A DNA stretch of 27,454 bases from UQRS01 sp964481575 (GCA_964481575.1 CAYZTR010000030.1:1-27454), one strand, 5' to 3'. Positions 13,636 through 21,877 are shown, counted from the first letter of the stretch. The notes: generated by a model not told the origin, from the letters alone. Made by a program: numbers and translations.

Positions 13636-14658
13636 ATGAGTGAAACTGTACAGAACATGAATCCCAATACCACTGGCACGCTGACCCAGGAGATGCACAC
13701 CTATTATGACCTGACCCTTCTGGACAACGCCGAGCCGGAGCTGGTGCACGGTCAGTTTGGCCAGAAGCGGGACATTCCCACCGGCGGCTCCAAGACCATC
13801 CAGTTCCGCCGGTTCACCTCCCTGCCCAAGGCCACCGAGCCCCTGACCGAAGGCGTCACGCCCGACGGCCAAAGCATCAGCGTGGATGAGGTCAAGGCCG
13901 AGGTCAAGCAGTATGGCGGGTTTGTCACCGTGTCCGACGTACTGGAGACTACGGCGGTGGACAACGTTATTGTGGAAACCACCAAGATGATCGGTTCCCA
14001 GGCCGGCCGCACCCTGGACACCATTGACCGGGAGGTGCTCAACGCCGGCACCAATGTGGTGTATGCCCCCAAGGCCAGCGGTACGGCGGTCACCACGGTG
14101 GACGGCCTGGACATGACCTGTAAGCTGACCCCGGCGCTGGTGTTCCAGGTGGTGAACCAGCTGAAGCGCATGAACGTCAAGCCTCTGGCTGGCGGGGACT
14201 ATGTCTGCATCGTCCACCCCGACGTGACCACCGACCTGATGAGCAGCGACGCCTGGCTGGATCTGCACCGCTACGCCGATCCGGAAGCCATTTACAACGG
14301 CGAGGTTGGCAAGCTGGGCAAGGTTCGCTTTGTGGAGACCAGCGAGGCCAAGATCGTCAAGAACGCGGCTGGGCTGGCGGTGTATTCCTGCCTGTTCCTG
14401 GGGGAGGGCGCCTATGGCGTGACCCAGGTGGCCGGCGAAGGGCTGCAGCTCATTGTGAAGCAGAAGGGCTCTGCCGGTACCGCCGATCCGCTGGATCAGC
14501 GCTCCACCATTGGCTGGAAGGCGCTGCACACCGCCGAAATTCTCGCCGAGGAACGGATGGTGCGGCTGGAATGCTGCTCTTATTACAGCGATAAGGTGTT
14601 TGCTGACAGCAATGCGGAAAGCACTGGCAGCGATGCGGCAGCCGCCGACAAGGAATAA
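13636..14658 (+). CDS. major capsid protein, N4-gp56 family
   Basis: A 340-residue coat protein of the N4-gp56 family. It starts at ATG 13636 after AAAGGAG. Diagnostic features: LTQEMHTYYDLTLLDNAEPE near the start, KRDIPTGGSKTIQFRRF at about 46-62, the LTEGVTPDG loop, QYGGFVTVSDVLE at about 93-105, and IGSQAGRTLDTIDREVL, then the C-terminal IGWKALHTAEILAEERMVRL. The family adopts the HK97 fold and forms the head shell. It is preceded by the scaffold-like gene and by a 176-base gap (13460-13635) in which no gene or promoter was recognised, and followed by a 349-base repeat region. Confidence 0.95.
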   Translation: MSETVQNMNPNTTGTLTQEMHTYYDLTLLDNAEPELVHGQFGQKRDIPTGGSKTIQFRRFTSLPKATEPLTEGVTPDGQSISVDEVKAEVKQYGGFVTVSDVLETTAVDNVIVETTKMIGSQAGRTLDTIDREVLNAGTNVVYAPKASGTAVTTVDGLDMTCKLTPALVFQVVNQLKRMNVKPLAGGDYVCIVHPDVTTDLMSSDAWLDLHRYADPEAIYNGEVGKLGKVRFVETSEAKIVKNAAGLAVYSCLFLGEGAYGVTQVAGEGLQLIVKQKGSAGTADPLDQRSTIGWKALHTAEILAEERMVRLECCSYYSDKVFADSNAESTGSDAAAADKE

Positions 14659-15007
14659 TCTGCGGAAATGAGGCGTTCGGGGCCGGGGAGACCCAGGAGA
14701 CGGCCGCTCCCCAGCGCCTAACGGCATCCCTTTGCCCCCTTGCCCTAAAGAGGGGAGGGCCAGCTGTGCTGGCGGGGGGATTTCCCTACGCCCCGGAGGG
14801 GGGCGAATCCCTCGGAATTGGTGGTGGCGGGTAGAGTATCCCTCCGTCACGGCTTCGCCGTGCCACCTTCCTTCCAGGAACGGGAACCCCTCTGTCCGTT
14901 TCGCGGACATCTCCCCTAACAGGGGAGTCTCCTTTCGGCAAGGGAGGCTTTGCGAGGAGCCCGCCCCTTGGGCGGGAATGGAATCACAGGAAAAGGAGAG
15001 TACAACT
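14659..15007. repeat. intergenic repeat cluster between capsid and next gene
   Basis: No credible gene in these 349 bases. It holds a dispersed repeat (14729-14782) matching 7131-7184 in reverse, and stacked hairpins: CACGGC-TTC-GCCGTG (about 14847-14861), TGTCCG/CGGACA (about 14894), CTCCCCT/AGGGGAG (about 14911) and CCGCCCC/GGGCGG (about 14961). The sequence looks like the host's dispersed intergenic elements. Confidence 0.7.
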
Positions 15008-15253
15008 ATGGCAACAAAACAGAAACCGGCGGCAGCTGCTGCCGAAAACACAGAGGAATTGGTGGAAATCAAGTTAAACCGGATTCCCGGGCAGGGCAGT
15101 GACCAAAGCCAATTTGTGGCGGTCAACGGCAAGAGCTGGCTGATTCGCCGGGGCGAGTGGGTGCAGGTCCCCCGGTATGTGGCGCTGGTGCTGGAGGAAT
15201 CCCAGAAACGCCGGGATCTGGCCGAGGATCTGATGACCAAGCTGGGGCAATAA
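15008..15253 (+). CDS. small head/connector-associated protein
   Basis: An 81-residue protein starting at ATG 15008, with AAGGAGAG upstream. The N-terminus is Lys/Ala-rich; the core (EIKLNRIPGQGSDQSQFVAV and the following WLIRRGEWVQVPRYVALVLE) resembles the small post-capsid proteins of podovirus-like phages that report as hypothetical. The C-terminus is a charged helix. Lying directly after the capsid gene, it may decorate the head or join head and tail, but this is positional inference. Confidence 0.6.
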   Translation: MATKQKPAAAAAENTEELVEIKLNRIPGQGSDQSQFVAVNGKSWLIRRGEWVQVPRYVALVLEESQKRRDLAEDLMTKLGQ

Positions 15254-15293
15254 CGTCCCGGCGGCACTTCCGCCACAGGAAAGGAGGAAGCGG

Positions 15294-15674
15294 ATGTATC
15301 TTTTAGAGGCCATCCAGGCGGCCGACCGGCTGCAGGAAAATACCTTTTCCCAGGAGGAGAAGGTGGCCTGGCTGGAGCAGCTGGACCGCAAGGTACAGCT
15401 GGAGCTTTACGATACCCATGCCGGGTATGAGGGAACGGCCTTTCCGGGGTACGGCCCCCACACCGATTTGCAGGCCACGGTTCTGCGGATCCCCGACCAG
15501 TTCGGGGAGATCTATATCCACTGGCTCATGGCCCAGATGGACTATTACAGCGGAGAGCTGACCCGATACAACAACACCATCGCCGCCTACAACACCCTGT
15601 GGCAGGCCTTTGCCAACTGGGTCAACCGCACCCATATGCCCAAGGGAGCCGGCGGCATGCATTACATTTATTAG
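15294..15674 (+). CDS. head-tail connector-like protein
   Basis: A 126-residue protein, ATG 15294 behind AAAGGAGGAAG. It is helical with many aromatic residues. The conserved-looking segment from IPDQFGEIYIHWLMAQMDYY through RYNNTIAAYNTLWQAFANWV, ending in HMPKGAGG, is a pattern seen in clostridial phage proteins located after the capsid. A role as head-completion or adaptor protein is inferred from place and size; I cannot assign it to a named family. Confidence 0.6.
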   Translation: MYLLEAIQAADRLQENTFSQEEKVAWLEQLDRKVQLELYDTHAGYEGTAFPGYGPHTDLQATVLRIPDQFGEIYIHWLMAQMDYYSGELTRYNNTIAAYNTLWQAFANWVNRTHMPKGAGGMHYIY

Positions 15675-15763
15675 TCCGGCGTGGGGCGGCAGCAGACCCA
15701 CCGCATGGGGCAACGGCTCTGTGGGCCTTTGCGGCCGGCCACGCGGAAAGGAGGTCGATACGA

Positions 15764-17650
15764 TTGCTTTACCCAACTTTGACCCCCAGGGAGACCACCC
15801 GCACGGCGGTGACCCGGTTCGGGGGCTACAACCACACCGAATCCGCCGGGGAACAGGAGCTGTACTGGGAAGAAAATCTTTCCAGCCGGGCCTATCCTTT
15901 GCTGGCCACCCGGCCGCCCCGGGCCAAATGGCAGGAGATCACCCATGACAACCAGCTGTACGGCAAGATTGACAAAACCCTGGCGCTGGCCACCTATGGG
16001 GAGGACATTCTCCGGATCACCGAGCTGCTGGGGGAGGTGTCCCTGATCCGCAACCGGGACACCCAGCTGATGACCGGGCTGTCCATGGACGGCCCCAAGT
16101 CTTTGGTGATTATGGGCGCCTATGCCTGCATTTTCCCCGATGGGGTTTACTGCAATCTGGAGGATCCGTCGGATCAGGGGACCATGGGGGCGTCCCTGTC
16201 CATCCTGGCCGATTCGGAGGCCCAGTTTGGGGAGCCGCTGTTTGAGGGCTTTACCCTCCAGCCCTGCACCGCCGACGGCAGCGTTTATCCCATCACCAGC
16301 CGGGGGGACACCCCGCCGGAGGATCCTGCCGACGGCGCCTGCTGGCTGGATCAGTCCGGGGAGGAATCCATCCTCAAGCAATACAGCGCCGCCACCAACA
16401 TATGGGTGGTGATTCCCACCACCTATATTCTGGTGAATCTCATTCGCCGGGTGGAAAGCCACGTTTCCCATATTGTGGCCTTCCGGCTTACGGACTGGTT
16501 CAGCGACGGCGACCGGGTGCGGATCACCGGTCTGACGGGGGTGGACGCCACGGTGGATCAGGCCCTGGTCAAGGTCAACGCCCGCTCCTTTGTGCTGGCC
16601 GGTACCCTGCCTGACGGGGCCGCCAGCCAGACGGCCGATGTGACCCTGGAGCGGCGGGTGCCTTTGCTGGATTACGTGATCCAGGCGGATAACCGTCTTT
16701 GGGGGTGCCGGTACGGCGCCGATCTGGACGGCAACATGGTCAATGCACTGTACGCCTGCAAGCTGGGGGATCCCCGGAACTGGTTCTGTTATGCCGGGGC
16801 GGCCAGCGACTCCTACGCCGTCTCTCTGGGGGTGGAGGGGGCCTTTACCGGGGCGGTGCTCTTTGACGGGTACCCCACCTTCTTCAAGGCCCAGGCCATG
16901 ATCCGGGTCCAGGGCAGCTACCCTGCCGCCTACGCCCTGTCCACCCAGCGGCTGCCGGGGGTTCAGGCCGGCAGCAGCGGCAGCCTGGCCGAAGTGGGCG
17001 GCTGCCTCTATTATCACAGCGCCGCCGGGGTTATGGTTTACGACGGCAGCGCCCCCCGGTGCATCTCGGCCAACCTGGGGCGTGCTGACTGGCAGCAGGC
17101 GGTGGGCGGCTGCCTGGGTGACTGCTACTATCTTTCCATGGAGACGGCGGCCGGGGAACCCCACCTGTTTTGCTACGACACCCTGCGGGGGCTGTGGCAC
17201 CGGGAGGACGCCACCCGGGCGGTGGCCATGGCCCCCCTGGGCAGCGACCTGCTGGTGCTGAAGCGGGACAGCGACGGCGGCGAGTTCCTGTCCACCTTAG
17301 GGGGCAGTACCCCCGGCAACTGGGTGGAATGGGATGCCGCCGGAGAAGGGGATTTTCCATGGCAGCTGGTAACCGGCCGGCTGGGAGATCACCTGCCGGA
17401 AAACCGGTATCTGGGGCGGCTGGGACTGCGGCTCCGGCTGGGACGGGGCGCCAGGGTCAGTCTGTATGTCCAGTATGACGACGGGCCATTCCGGCACCTG
17501 AAAACCATGGTGGCCACGGCTGACCGCTCCTTCCCGGTGCCGGTGCTGCCCCGCCGCTGTGACCGGCTCCGGCTGAAGCTGGAGGGGGTGGGGCCCTGCA
17601 CCCTGCTGGCCCTGACCGAAACCCTGGAGGAAGGAAGTGACATCCCATGA
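15764..17650 (+). CDS. large tail hub or tail stabilisation protein candidate
   Basis: A 628-residue protein, the second largest of the cassette. Start is TTG 15764 with AAAGGAGG 9 bases upstream; an ATG start in that frame does not occur near the ribosome site. The sequence is beta-rich, with repeated aromatic/Gly strands (LVIMGAYACIFPDGVYC, WGCRYGADLDGNMVNALYAC, FYAGA-like, GGCLYYHSAAGVMVYDG, GGCLGDCYYLSMETAAGE), suggesting a beta-propeller. It shows a layout like the P22 gp10-type or other podovirus tail-hub proteins that follow the connector. No enzymatic motif seen. Probably forms the short tail nozzle or hub; exact family unknown. Confidence 0.6.
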   Translation: MLYPTLTPRETTRTAVTRFGGYNHTESAGEQELYWEENLSSRAYPLLATRPPRAKWQEITHDNQLYGKIDKTLALATYGEDILRITELLGEVSLIRNRDTQLMTGLSMDGPKSLVIMGAYACIFPDGVYCNLEDPSDQGTMGASLSILADSEAQFGEPLFEGFTLQPCTADGSVYPITSRGDTPPEDPADGACWLDQSGEESILKQYSAATNIWVVIPTTYILVNLIRRVESHVSHIVAFRLTDWFSDGDRVRITGLTGVDATVDQALVKVNARSFVLAGTLPDGAASQTADVTLERRVPLLDYVIQADNRLWGCRYGADLDGNMVNALYACKLGDPRNWFCYAGAASDSYAVSLGVEGAFTGAVLFDGYPTFFKAQAMIRVQGSYPAAYALSTQRLPGVQAGSSGSLAEVGGCLYYHSAAGVMVYDGSAPRCISANLGRADWQQAVGGCLGDCYYLSMETAAGEPHLFCYDTLRGLWHREDATRAVAMAPLGSDLLVLKRDSDGGEFLSTLGGSTPGNWVEWDAAGEGDFPWQLVTGRLGDHLPENRYLGRLGLRLRLGRGARVSLYVQYDDGPFRHLKTMVATADRSFPVPVLPRRCDRLRLKLEGVGPCTLLALTETLEEGSDIP

Positions 17651-17829
17651 GTGTTCGGATCCCCAGTGTGCCGGAATCCACCGGCGACCCGGCTGCCGAT
17701 GTCCGGAATCTGCGAACCTATCTGGTGCGGCTGGCGGATGTGCTGGACTATGCCCTGAACCACGTTGCTGCGGAAAATCTGGCCGCCGATCTGCGGCAGA
17801 CCCTGGCATCCCTGCCCCAGAACCAGTAA
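17647..17829 (+). CDS. small conserved-position phage protein, unknown
   Basis: A 60-residue helical protein at ATG 17647, overlapping the previous stop codon by 4 bases, so coupled in translation, with GGAGGAAGGAAG upstream. It reads RIPSVPESTGDPAADVRNLR, then TYLVRLADVLDYALNHVAAE. This short 'rnLR.YL.rL.d.L.y.L.n' pattern is a common phage structural-accessory motif near tail genes. Function unknown. Confidence 0.65.
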   Translation: MSVRIPSVPESTGDPAADVRNLRTYLVRLADVLDYALNHVAAENLAADLRQTLASLPQNQ

Positions 17830-17852
17830 CCCAAGCATGAAAGGAGAACTCT

Positions 17853-18674
17853 ATGACCTATCAGATGAACAGCCGGGGAGACGGCGTCAAGGCGCTGCAG
17901 GAGGCCCTGAACCATCAGGGCTACGGCCTGGCAGTGGACGGCATCTTCGGCTCCAAAACCCAAAGCGCCGTCCGGGACTATCAGCAGAAAAACGGTCTGG
18001 CGGTGGACGGCATTGCCGGAACCAATACACTGACTGCCCTGGGCCTGCTGGGGGACAGCGGTACCGGCAGTGCCGGCAGTACGGCCGCCGCCGCTTTGAC
18101 GGTGCCTGCCACCTATGGCTATACCCCCGGCGCCACGGTACAGCAGGCCGGTCTGGAAAAGGCGGCCGCCCAGCAAGCGGTGGAGAATTATGGCAGCTAC
18201 CAAAGCCGTTGGAGCGATGCCATGGATCAGCTGCAGCAGGAGCTGGCTGCCGACCGCTTTCCCTACGACCCCCAGCAGGATCCTCTGTATGCGCTGTATC
18301 AGGACAGCTACCGGCGGCAGGGACAGGCAGCGGCGGAGGATGTTCTGGCACGGGCCGCCGCGCTGACCGGAGGCTACGGCAATTCCTATGCCACCACGGC
18401 GGCGGGGCAGGCCTACGCAAGCTATCTGGACGGCCTGGCCGACAAGGGATCCCAGCTGTACCAGCTGGCGTTGGATCGGTATGACAGCGACCGGGCCGCC
18501 AAGGAGGCCCAGTATGACCGGTATGCCGACCGGGAGGCCGCCGACTATGCCCGTTGGCAGCAGGGACTGGAGGGGCTCCGGGCTGACCGGGCCGCCGCCC
18601 AGGAAAACTACGCCGACGCCTGGGATCAGGATTATGCCGCCTATGCCCTGCTGAAGAAATTGCTGGCGGTGTAA
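17853..18674 (+). CDS. virion protein with peptidoglycan-binding domain
   Basis: A 273-residue protein, ATG 17853 after AAAGGAGA. Residues 1-65 are a peptidoglycan-binding fold of the PG_binding_1 family (NSRGDGVKALQEALNHQGYG, then VDGIFGSKTQSAVRDYQQKN and GLAVDGIAGTNTL). The remainder is Ala/Tyr/Gln/Asp-rich and helical, with repeated aromatic-spaced segments (YGSYQSRWSDAMDQLQQELA, ARAAALTGGYGNSYATTAAG, YDSDRAAKEAQYDRYADREA). No lytic domain is visible, so it more likely binds the cell wall during entry. The domain closely resembles the C-terminal repeat of the endolysin, which argues for module exchange within the phage. Confidence 0.75.
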   Translation: MTYQMNSRGDGVKALQEALNHQGYGLAVDGIFGSKTQSAVRDYQQKNGLAVDGIAGTNTLTALGLLGDSGTGSAGSTAAAALTVPATYGYTPGATVQQAGLEKAAAQQAVENYGSYQSRWSDAMDQLQQELAADRFPYDPQQDPLYALYQDSYRRQGQAAAEDVLARAAALTGGYGNSYATTAAGQAYASYLDGLADKGSQLYQLALDRYDSDRAAKEAQYDRYADREAADYARWQQGLEGLRADRAAAQENYADAWDQDYAAYALLKKLLAV

Positions 18675-18803
18675 GGAACGGTGGGGAGTGGCTGGGTGCG
18701 GGATCCGGCTAACCCCGGGGGAAGGCTTTGGGCGGCAGACATTGCAATGCCCCGCCACAACCCACACACACCCATTGCACGTAAGGAAAGGAGCGTGATA
18801 TCC

Positions 18804-19202
18804 ATGCAGGTGCCACATTTGCACCCCACCCCGCGGATTGACCGGGGGGTGCTGCACTGGTATGCCGGGGACGTTTTTGATCTGTCCCTGACCCTGTTTC
18901 TCCGGCGGGAGGACGGCACCCGGTATCCCACCCGGGATACCGACCGGCTCCGGCTGGAGGTATTCGATGCCACCGGCCAGCAGGTTTTGTGCCGGGCGTT
19001 TGCCGGGACGGCGCTGCTCCCCGGAGACAGCGCCTATACCGTGACCCTGCCGGTAGGGTACGGGGATGACGCCTGGTCGCCTCCGGTGGGCCGGTACACC
19101 TACCGGCTGCAGCTTCTGTCGCCCCAGGATGCAGGAGAGGCGGATTATATCGCGGCTGTGGCTGATAACCAAATTTGTGTAGAAGGAGATGTTTGCCGAT
19201 GA
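18804..19202 (+). CDS. baseplate-like or fiber-attachment protein
   Basis: A 132-residue protein with beta-sheet character. ATG 18804 lies after GGAAAGGAG. The opening GVLHWYAGDVFDLSLTLFLR, then REDGTRYPT and the later YTYRLQLLSPQD recall the N-terminal beta-sandwich of BppU-like baseplate proteins that carry the receptor-binding protein. It overlaps the next gene by 4 bases (ATGA), so the two are made together. Assignment is by pattern only. The 129 bases before it contain another GGGGGAAGGCTT repeat end near 18717. Confidence 0.5.
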   Translation: MQVPHLHPTPRIDRGVLHWYAGDVFDLSLTLFLRREDGTRYPTRDTDRLRLEVFDATGQQVLCRAFAGTALLPGDSAYTVTLPVGYGDDAWSPPVGRYTYRLQLLSPQDAGEADYIAAVADNQICVEGDVCR

Positions 19203-20437
19203 GTGAACCCTGGCTGGCGGAGGTATATGCCGTCCTGTCCAAATTCAGTCTGGATCCCGACTGTGTCATTGTTTCCCGGGGGGCCACCCGAACCCCGGAC
19301 ACCACCGTTTCCAAGGCCCTGAAGGTGTATGAGATTCCAACAGGGGCCTATTTGCAGCCCTGGGATTCCAAAACCGCCGGACTGCTGCTGACCTGGTATT
19401 CCCAGGATCCGGCCCTGTATCTGCAGGTTCTGTGCGGCAAGGGAATCTTCGCCCGCTCCATTCCCGCCGCCACGGCCGAAGCCGCCGGCTGGGACGGAAC
19501 CGGTTGGACGGCCTGGGCCACCTACCGGGCCCCCGATACGCTAGCGGCTCCGGCCACCCTGACGCCGGGACAGATCCCGGTGGCCGCCGCTGGCAATACC
19601 CTGACCGACAGCGGCTGTACCCTGGCCCGGGGCGCACTGCCGGAGAATCCGGCCGGCGCACTGCCTACCGTGGCCTTTTGTGAGGGCCGGTATCAGCGGC
19701 GGGGGGATCCGGGGGGACTGGTCTTTCCTGCCCGGCGGCGGTCTCAATCCATGCTGTATTTTCCCATCCAAGCCGTTCCTTATCGGGACATTTTTAACCG
19801 GGTGACCCTGCCAAACACAAAAAATTACTGTGCGCTGTATGACGGCGGCGCCGTAACCCGGGACGGCAGCAACAGTCTGCTGTTTGTCAACAGCGCCGTG
19901 GATTGGTGGAACGAGGACATGGCCTTTCAGCGCAGTGCATATGATCCCTTCCCGGGCCGGGACTGTACTTTGGAATTCTGGATTTACATCAACGCGCCGG
20001 ACCATGCCAGCATGACCCTGTTTGCCTCCCAGTCCGGCTGGACCGGCAGCGGCATCGCCCAGCATCTGGAGCTCCGGCTGGATTACTCCAACGGAATGTA
20101 TGAAACCGTCCTGAGCACGACGGTTGGCGGTGCGGATCAGAATTGGGGCGTCCAGGCCGGCGTCGCCGCCGGGCAATGGATTCATCTGGCGGTGACCCAG
20201 GCGGGCAAGCAAACCAGGCTCTATAAAAACGGCGTCCTGGTCTCCGAAACCAACGCCCTGGACTGCTTTGCCGACTGCATGAACGCCAACGCCTGGTATT
20301 CGGTGGGGGTGCCCTGCGGTGCCGGGGGATATGCCATGTCCGGCCACCTGGATGCGTTCGGTATCTATGACTTTGCCTGGGCGCCGGAAGAGGTGGCCGC
20401 CGTCTACGCTGCCGAGCGGGAACAGAAGGCGGTGTAA
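19199..20437 (+). CDS. tail fiber-like protein with LamG/concanavalin-A-like domain
   Basis: A 412-residue protein. Start is ATG 19199, overlapping the preceding stop. Residues 1-200 appear to be an attachment and shaft part; roughly 215-405 form a LamG/concanavalin-like jelly roll (YCALYDGGAVTRDGSNSLLF, CTLEFWIYINAPDHASMTLF, WIHLAVTQAGKQTRLYKNGV, GHLDAFGIYDFAWAPEEVAA). Such folds bind glycans. At the end of a tail-gene run it most likely recognises the host cell surface. It could decide host range. Confidence 0.75.
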   Translation: MSEPWLAEVYAVLSKFSLDPDCVIVSRGATRTPDTTVSKALKVYEIPTGAYLQPWDSKTAGLLLTWYSQDPALYLQVLCGKGIFARSIPAATAEAAGWDGTGWTAWATYRAPDTLAAPATLTPGQIPVAAAGNTLTDSGCTLARGALPENPAGALPTVAFCEGRYQRRGDPGGLVFPARRRSQSMLYFPIQAVPYRDIFNRVTLPNTKNYCALYDGGAVTRDGSNSLLFVNSAVDWWNEDMAFQRSAYDPFPGRDCTLEFWIYINAPDHASMTLFASQSGWTGSGIAQHLELRLDYSNGMYETVLSTTVGGADQNWGVQAGVAAGQWIHLAVTQAGKQTRLYKNGVLVSETNALDCFADCMNANAWYSVGVPCGAGGYAMSGHLDAFGIYDFAWAPEEVAAVYAAEREQKAV

Positions 20438-20441
20438 CAGG

Positions 20442-20783
20442 ATGCTGACGTTGTTTTTAAAATGGCTGGTTCCCTTCCTCTGCGGGGGGATCGCCTCCAT
20501 GGCCGGTTCCCTTTTTGGTATGTGGCGGCGGGGACAGATCCGGGAAAAGGCTGTGGAATTGGGGCTGCAATGCTTGCTCCGGGCCGAGATTATCCGCTCT
20601 TTTGACAAGTACAAGGAGCGGGAATTTTGCCCCATCTACGCCAAGGAGGCCCTGAAGCGGGAGTACGACAGCTATCACGCATTGGGCGGCAACGATGTGG
20701 CCACCGATCTGTTTCATCAGATCATGGCCCTGCCCACCGAGCCCCCCAGCCCGGAACGGACCTGTACCGATGCGGAAGCATAG
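20442..20783 (+). CDS. conserved phage membrane protein of the lysis module
   Basis: A 113-residue protein, ATG 20442, four bases after the fiber gene. One N-terminal hydrophobic segment (residues 3-27) is followed by a cytoplasm-like helical part: LQCLLRAEIIRSFDKYKERE, then FCPIYAKEALKREYDSYHAL, then GGNDVATDLFHQIMALPTEP. This pattern is common in clostridial phages next to holin and lysin genes. It may assist lysis, but the family has no defined function that I can state. Confidence 0.75.
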   Translation: MLTLFLKWLVPFLCGGIASMAGSLFGMWRRGQIREKAVELGLQCLLRAEIIRSFDKYKEREFCPIYAKEALKREYDSYHALGGNDVATDLFHQIMALPTEPPSPERTCTDAEA

Positions 20784-20810
20784 GATGATAGGGAATGGAG
20801 GAATGGAAAA

Positions 20811-21008
20811 ATGAAAGAAACCATGAAAAGGGCCGCCCGTACCTTTGTGCAGGCGGCGGTGGGTTACCTGGCTGCCAATCTGGTGGCCTGTGCCGGGTCG
20901 GATTTTTCCGATTGGTCGGTGGTCAAAACGGCGCTGATGGGCCTTGGCGTTTCTGCCGTGGCCGCCGGTCTGGCCGCTGTCATGAATTTGCCCAAGGGGG
21001 GTGCGTAA
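20811..21008 (+). CDS. holin-like small membrane protein
   Basis: A 65-residue protein with two predicted membrane segments: TFVQAAVGYLAANLVA (about 11-26) and MGLGVSAVAAGLAAVM (about 43-58), separated by a polar loop, with a basic N-terminus. Start is ATG 20811 behind GGAGG. Size, topology and the immediately following endolysin support a holin that would let the lysin cross the membrane. Two bases and a stop separate it from the lysin's start region. Confidence 0.8.
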   Translation: MKETMKRAARTFVQAAVGYLAANLVACAGSDFSDWSVVKTALMGLGVSAVAAGLAAVMNLPKGGA

Positions 21009-21009
21009 T

Positions 21010-21723
21010 ATGCTGACCTGGAACCGTGGAAAAGGCGGCCAGCTGACCACCAATTTCAAAGCCAGCGAGGTGGAGTGTAAATGCGGAAAGTGTACGCCCC
21101 AGAAGATAGACCCGGCCCTGATGCAGCTGGCCCAGGCCGTCCGGAATTATTTCGGCGTGCCGGTGACCGTCAACAGCGGCTACCGCTGCGCCGCTCACAA
21201 TGCCGCGGTGGGCGGGGCCTCCGGCTCCCAGCACACCCTGGGCAAGGCGTTGGATCTTGTGGTGCAGGGGGTGTCGGTCAACGACGTGGCCGCCTATTGC
21301 GAAACCTTGGGTGTCCCCGGCATCATCCGGTATGACGATTCCGGCTTTGTCCATCTGGATACCCGCATCGGGAAGTATTGGGCGGTGCATAGCAAATCCG
21401 GCTTTGCCACCATTGCCACCTTTGGCGGGGTCTCTGCCGCCGGGTGGATCCGCAGCCTGCAAACCGCCATCGGCGTCACCGTGGACGGCATTGCCGGCCC
21501 CAAAACCCTGGCCGCTTGTCCCACCCTGCGCAGCGGCAGCAAGGGGGATTCGGTCAAGGCTCTGCAGAACCGTTTGAATGCCTTGGGGTTTTCCTGCGGC
21601 ACCGCCGACGGCATCTTTGGTGCAAAGACCGTGGCTGCCGTCAAAGCCTTCCAGACCGCCAAGGGTCTGGCTGTGGACGGCATCGTGGGGCAGAATACCT
21701 GGAAGCAGCTGCTGGGACTGTAA
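21010..21723 (+). CDS. endolysin, peptidase M15 plus peptidoglycan-binding repeats
   Basis: A 237-residue lysin. Start ATG 21010 has AAGGGGGG 8 bases upstream; GTG 21001 is possible. Residues 1-130 form an M15_3 (VanY-like) zinc peptidase: SGYRCAAHN (H63), QHTLGKALD with H75 and D82, and FVHLDTR with H115 as metal ligands. A Cys-rich N-terminus (CKCGKC at 23-28) is typical of this lysin subgroup. Residues 145-175 are a degraded peptidoglycan-binding repeat, and 180-237 a complete one (SVKALQNRLNALGFSCGTAD, then IFGAKTVAAVKAFQTAKGLA). It would cut peptide cross-links in peptidoglycan after holin pore formation. Last gene of the phage late series. Confidence 0.95.
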   Translation: MLTWNRGKGGQLTTNFKASEVECKCGKCTPQKIDPALMQLAQAVRNYFGVPVTVNSGYRCAAHNAAVGGASGSQHTLGKALDLVVQGVSVNDVAAYCETLGVPGIIRYDDSGFVHLDTRIGKYWAVHSKSGFATIATFGGVSAAGWIRSLQTAIGVTVDGIAGPKTLAACPTLRSGSKGDSVKALQNRLNALGFSCGTADGIFGAKTVAAVKAFQTAKGLAVDGIVGQNTWKQLLGL

Positions 21724-21738
21724 CAATTATGATGTCTT

Positions 21739-21803
21739 CGGGCAAAGCAACCGATCCAAGGATACGCAGACCTTCGGCGGATTGCTTTGCCCGGCTTTTC
21801 TGT
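21739..21803 (+). terminator. terminator of the phage late operon
   Basis: CGGGCAAAGCAA (21739-21750) pairs with TTGCTTTGCCCG (21782-21793), 31-base loop, then GCTTTTCTG. It separates the lysin from the TAC operon. Confidence 0.7.
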
Positions 21804-21844
21804 ATGGCAAATACAGCGCGCTATCCCCCAAAACCAAAATGGTA

Positions 21845-21873
21845 TTGACAAATTCGGAATTGGGATGTATGAT
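21845..21873 (+). promoter_or_regulatory. promoter of the hicA-hicB-secB-like operon
   Basis: TTGACA (21845-21850), 17-base spacer, TATGAT (21868-21873). The operon therefore has its own promoter, independent of phage late transcription. Confidence 0.8.
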
Positions 21874-21877
21874 TATA

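Noticed and set aside
9089..17200. Very long open frames on the minus strand opposite terL, portal, capsid and tail hub genes
   Set aside because: They are antisense shadows of high-GC coding sequence: Pro/Gly/His/Arg-rich, no domain motifs, no ribosome sites, and the plus strand has clear phage genes.
21869..21871. ATG start for hicA
   Set aside because: It overlaps the -10 box of the operon promoter and would precede the transcript start.
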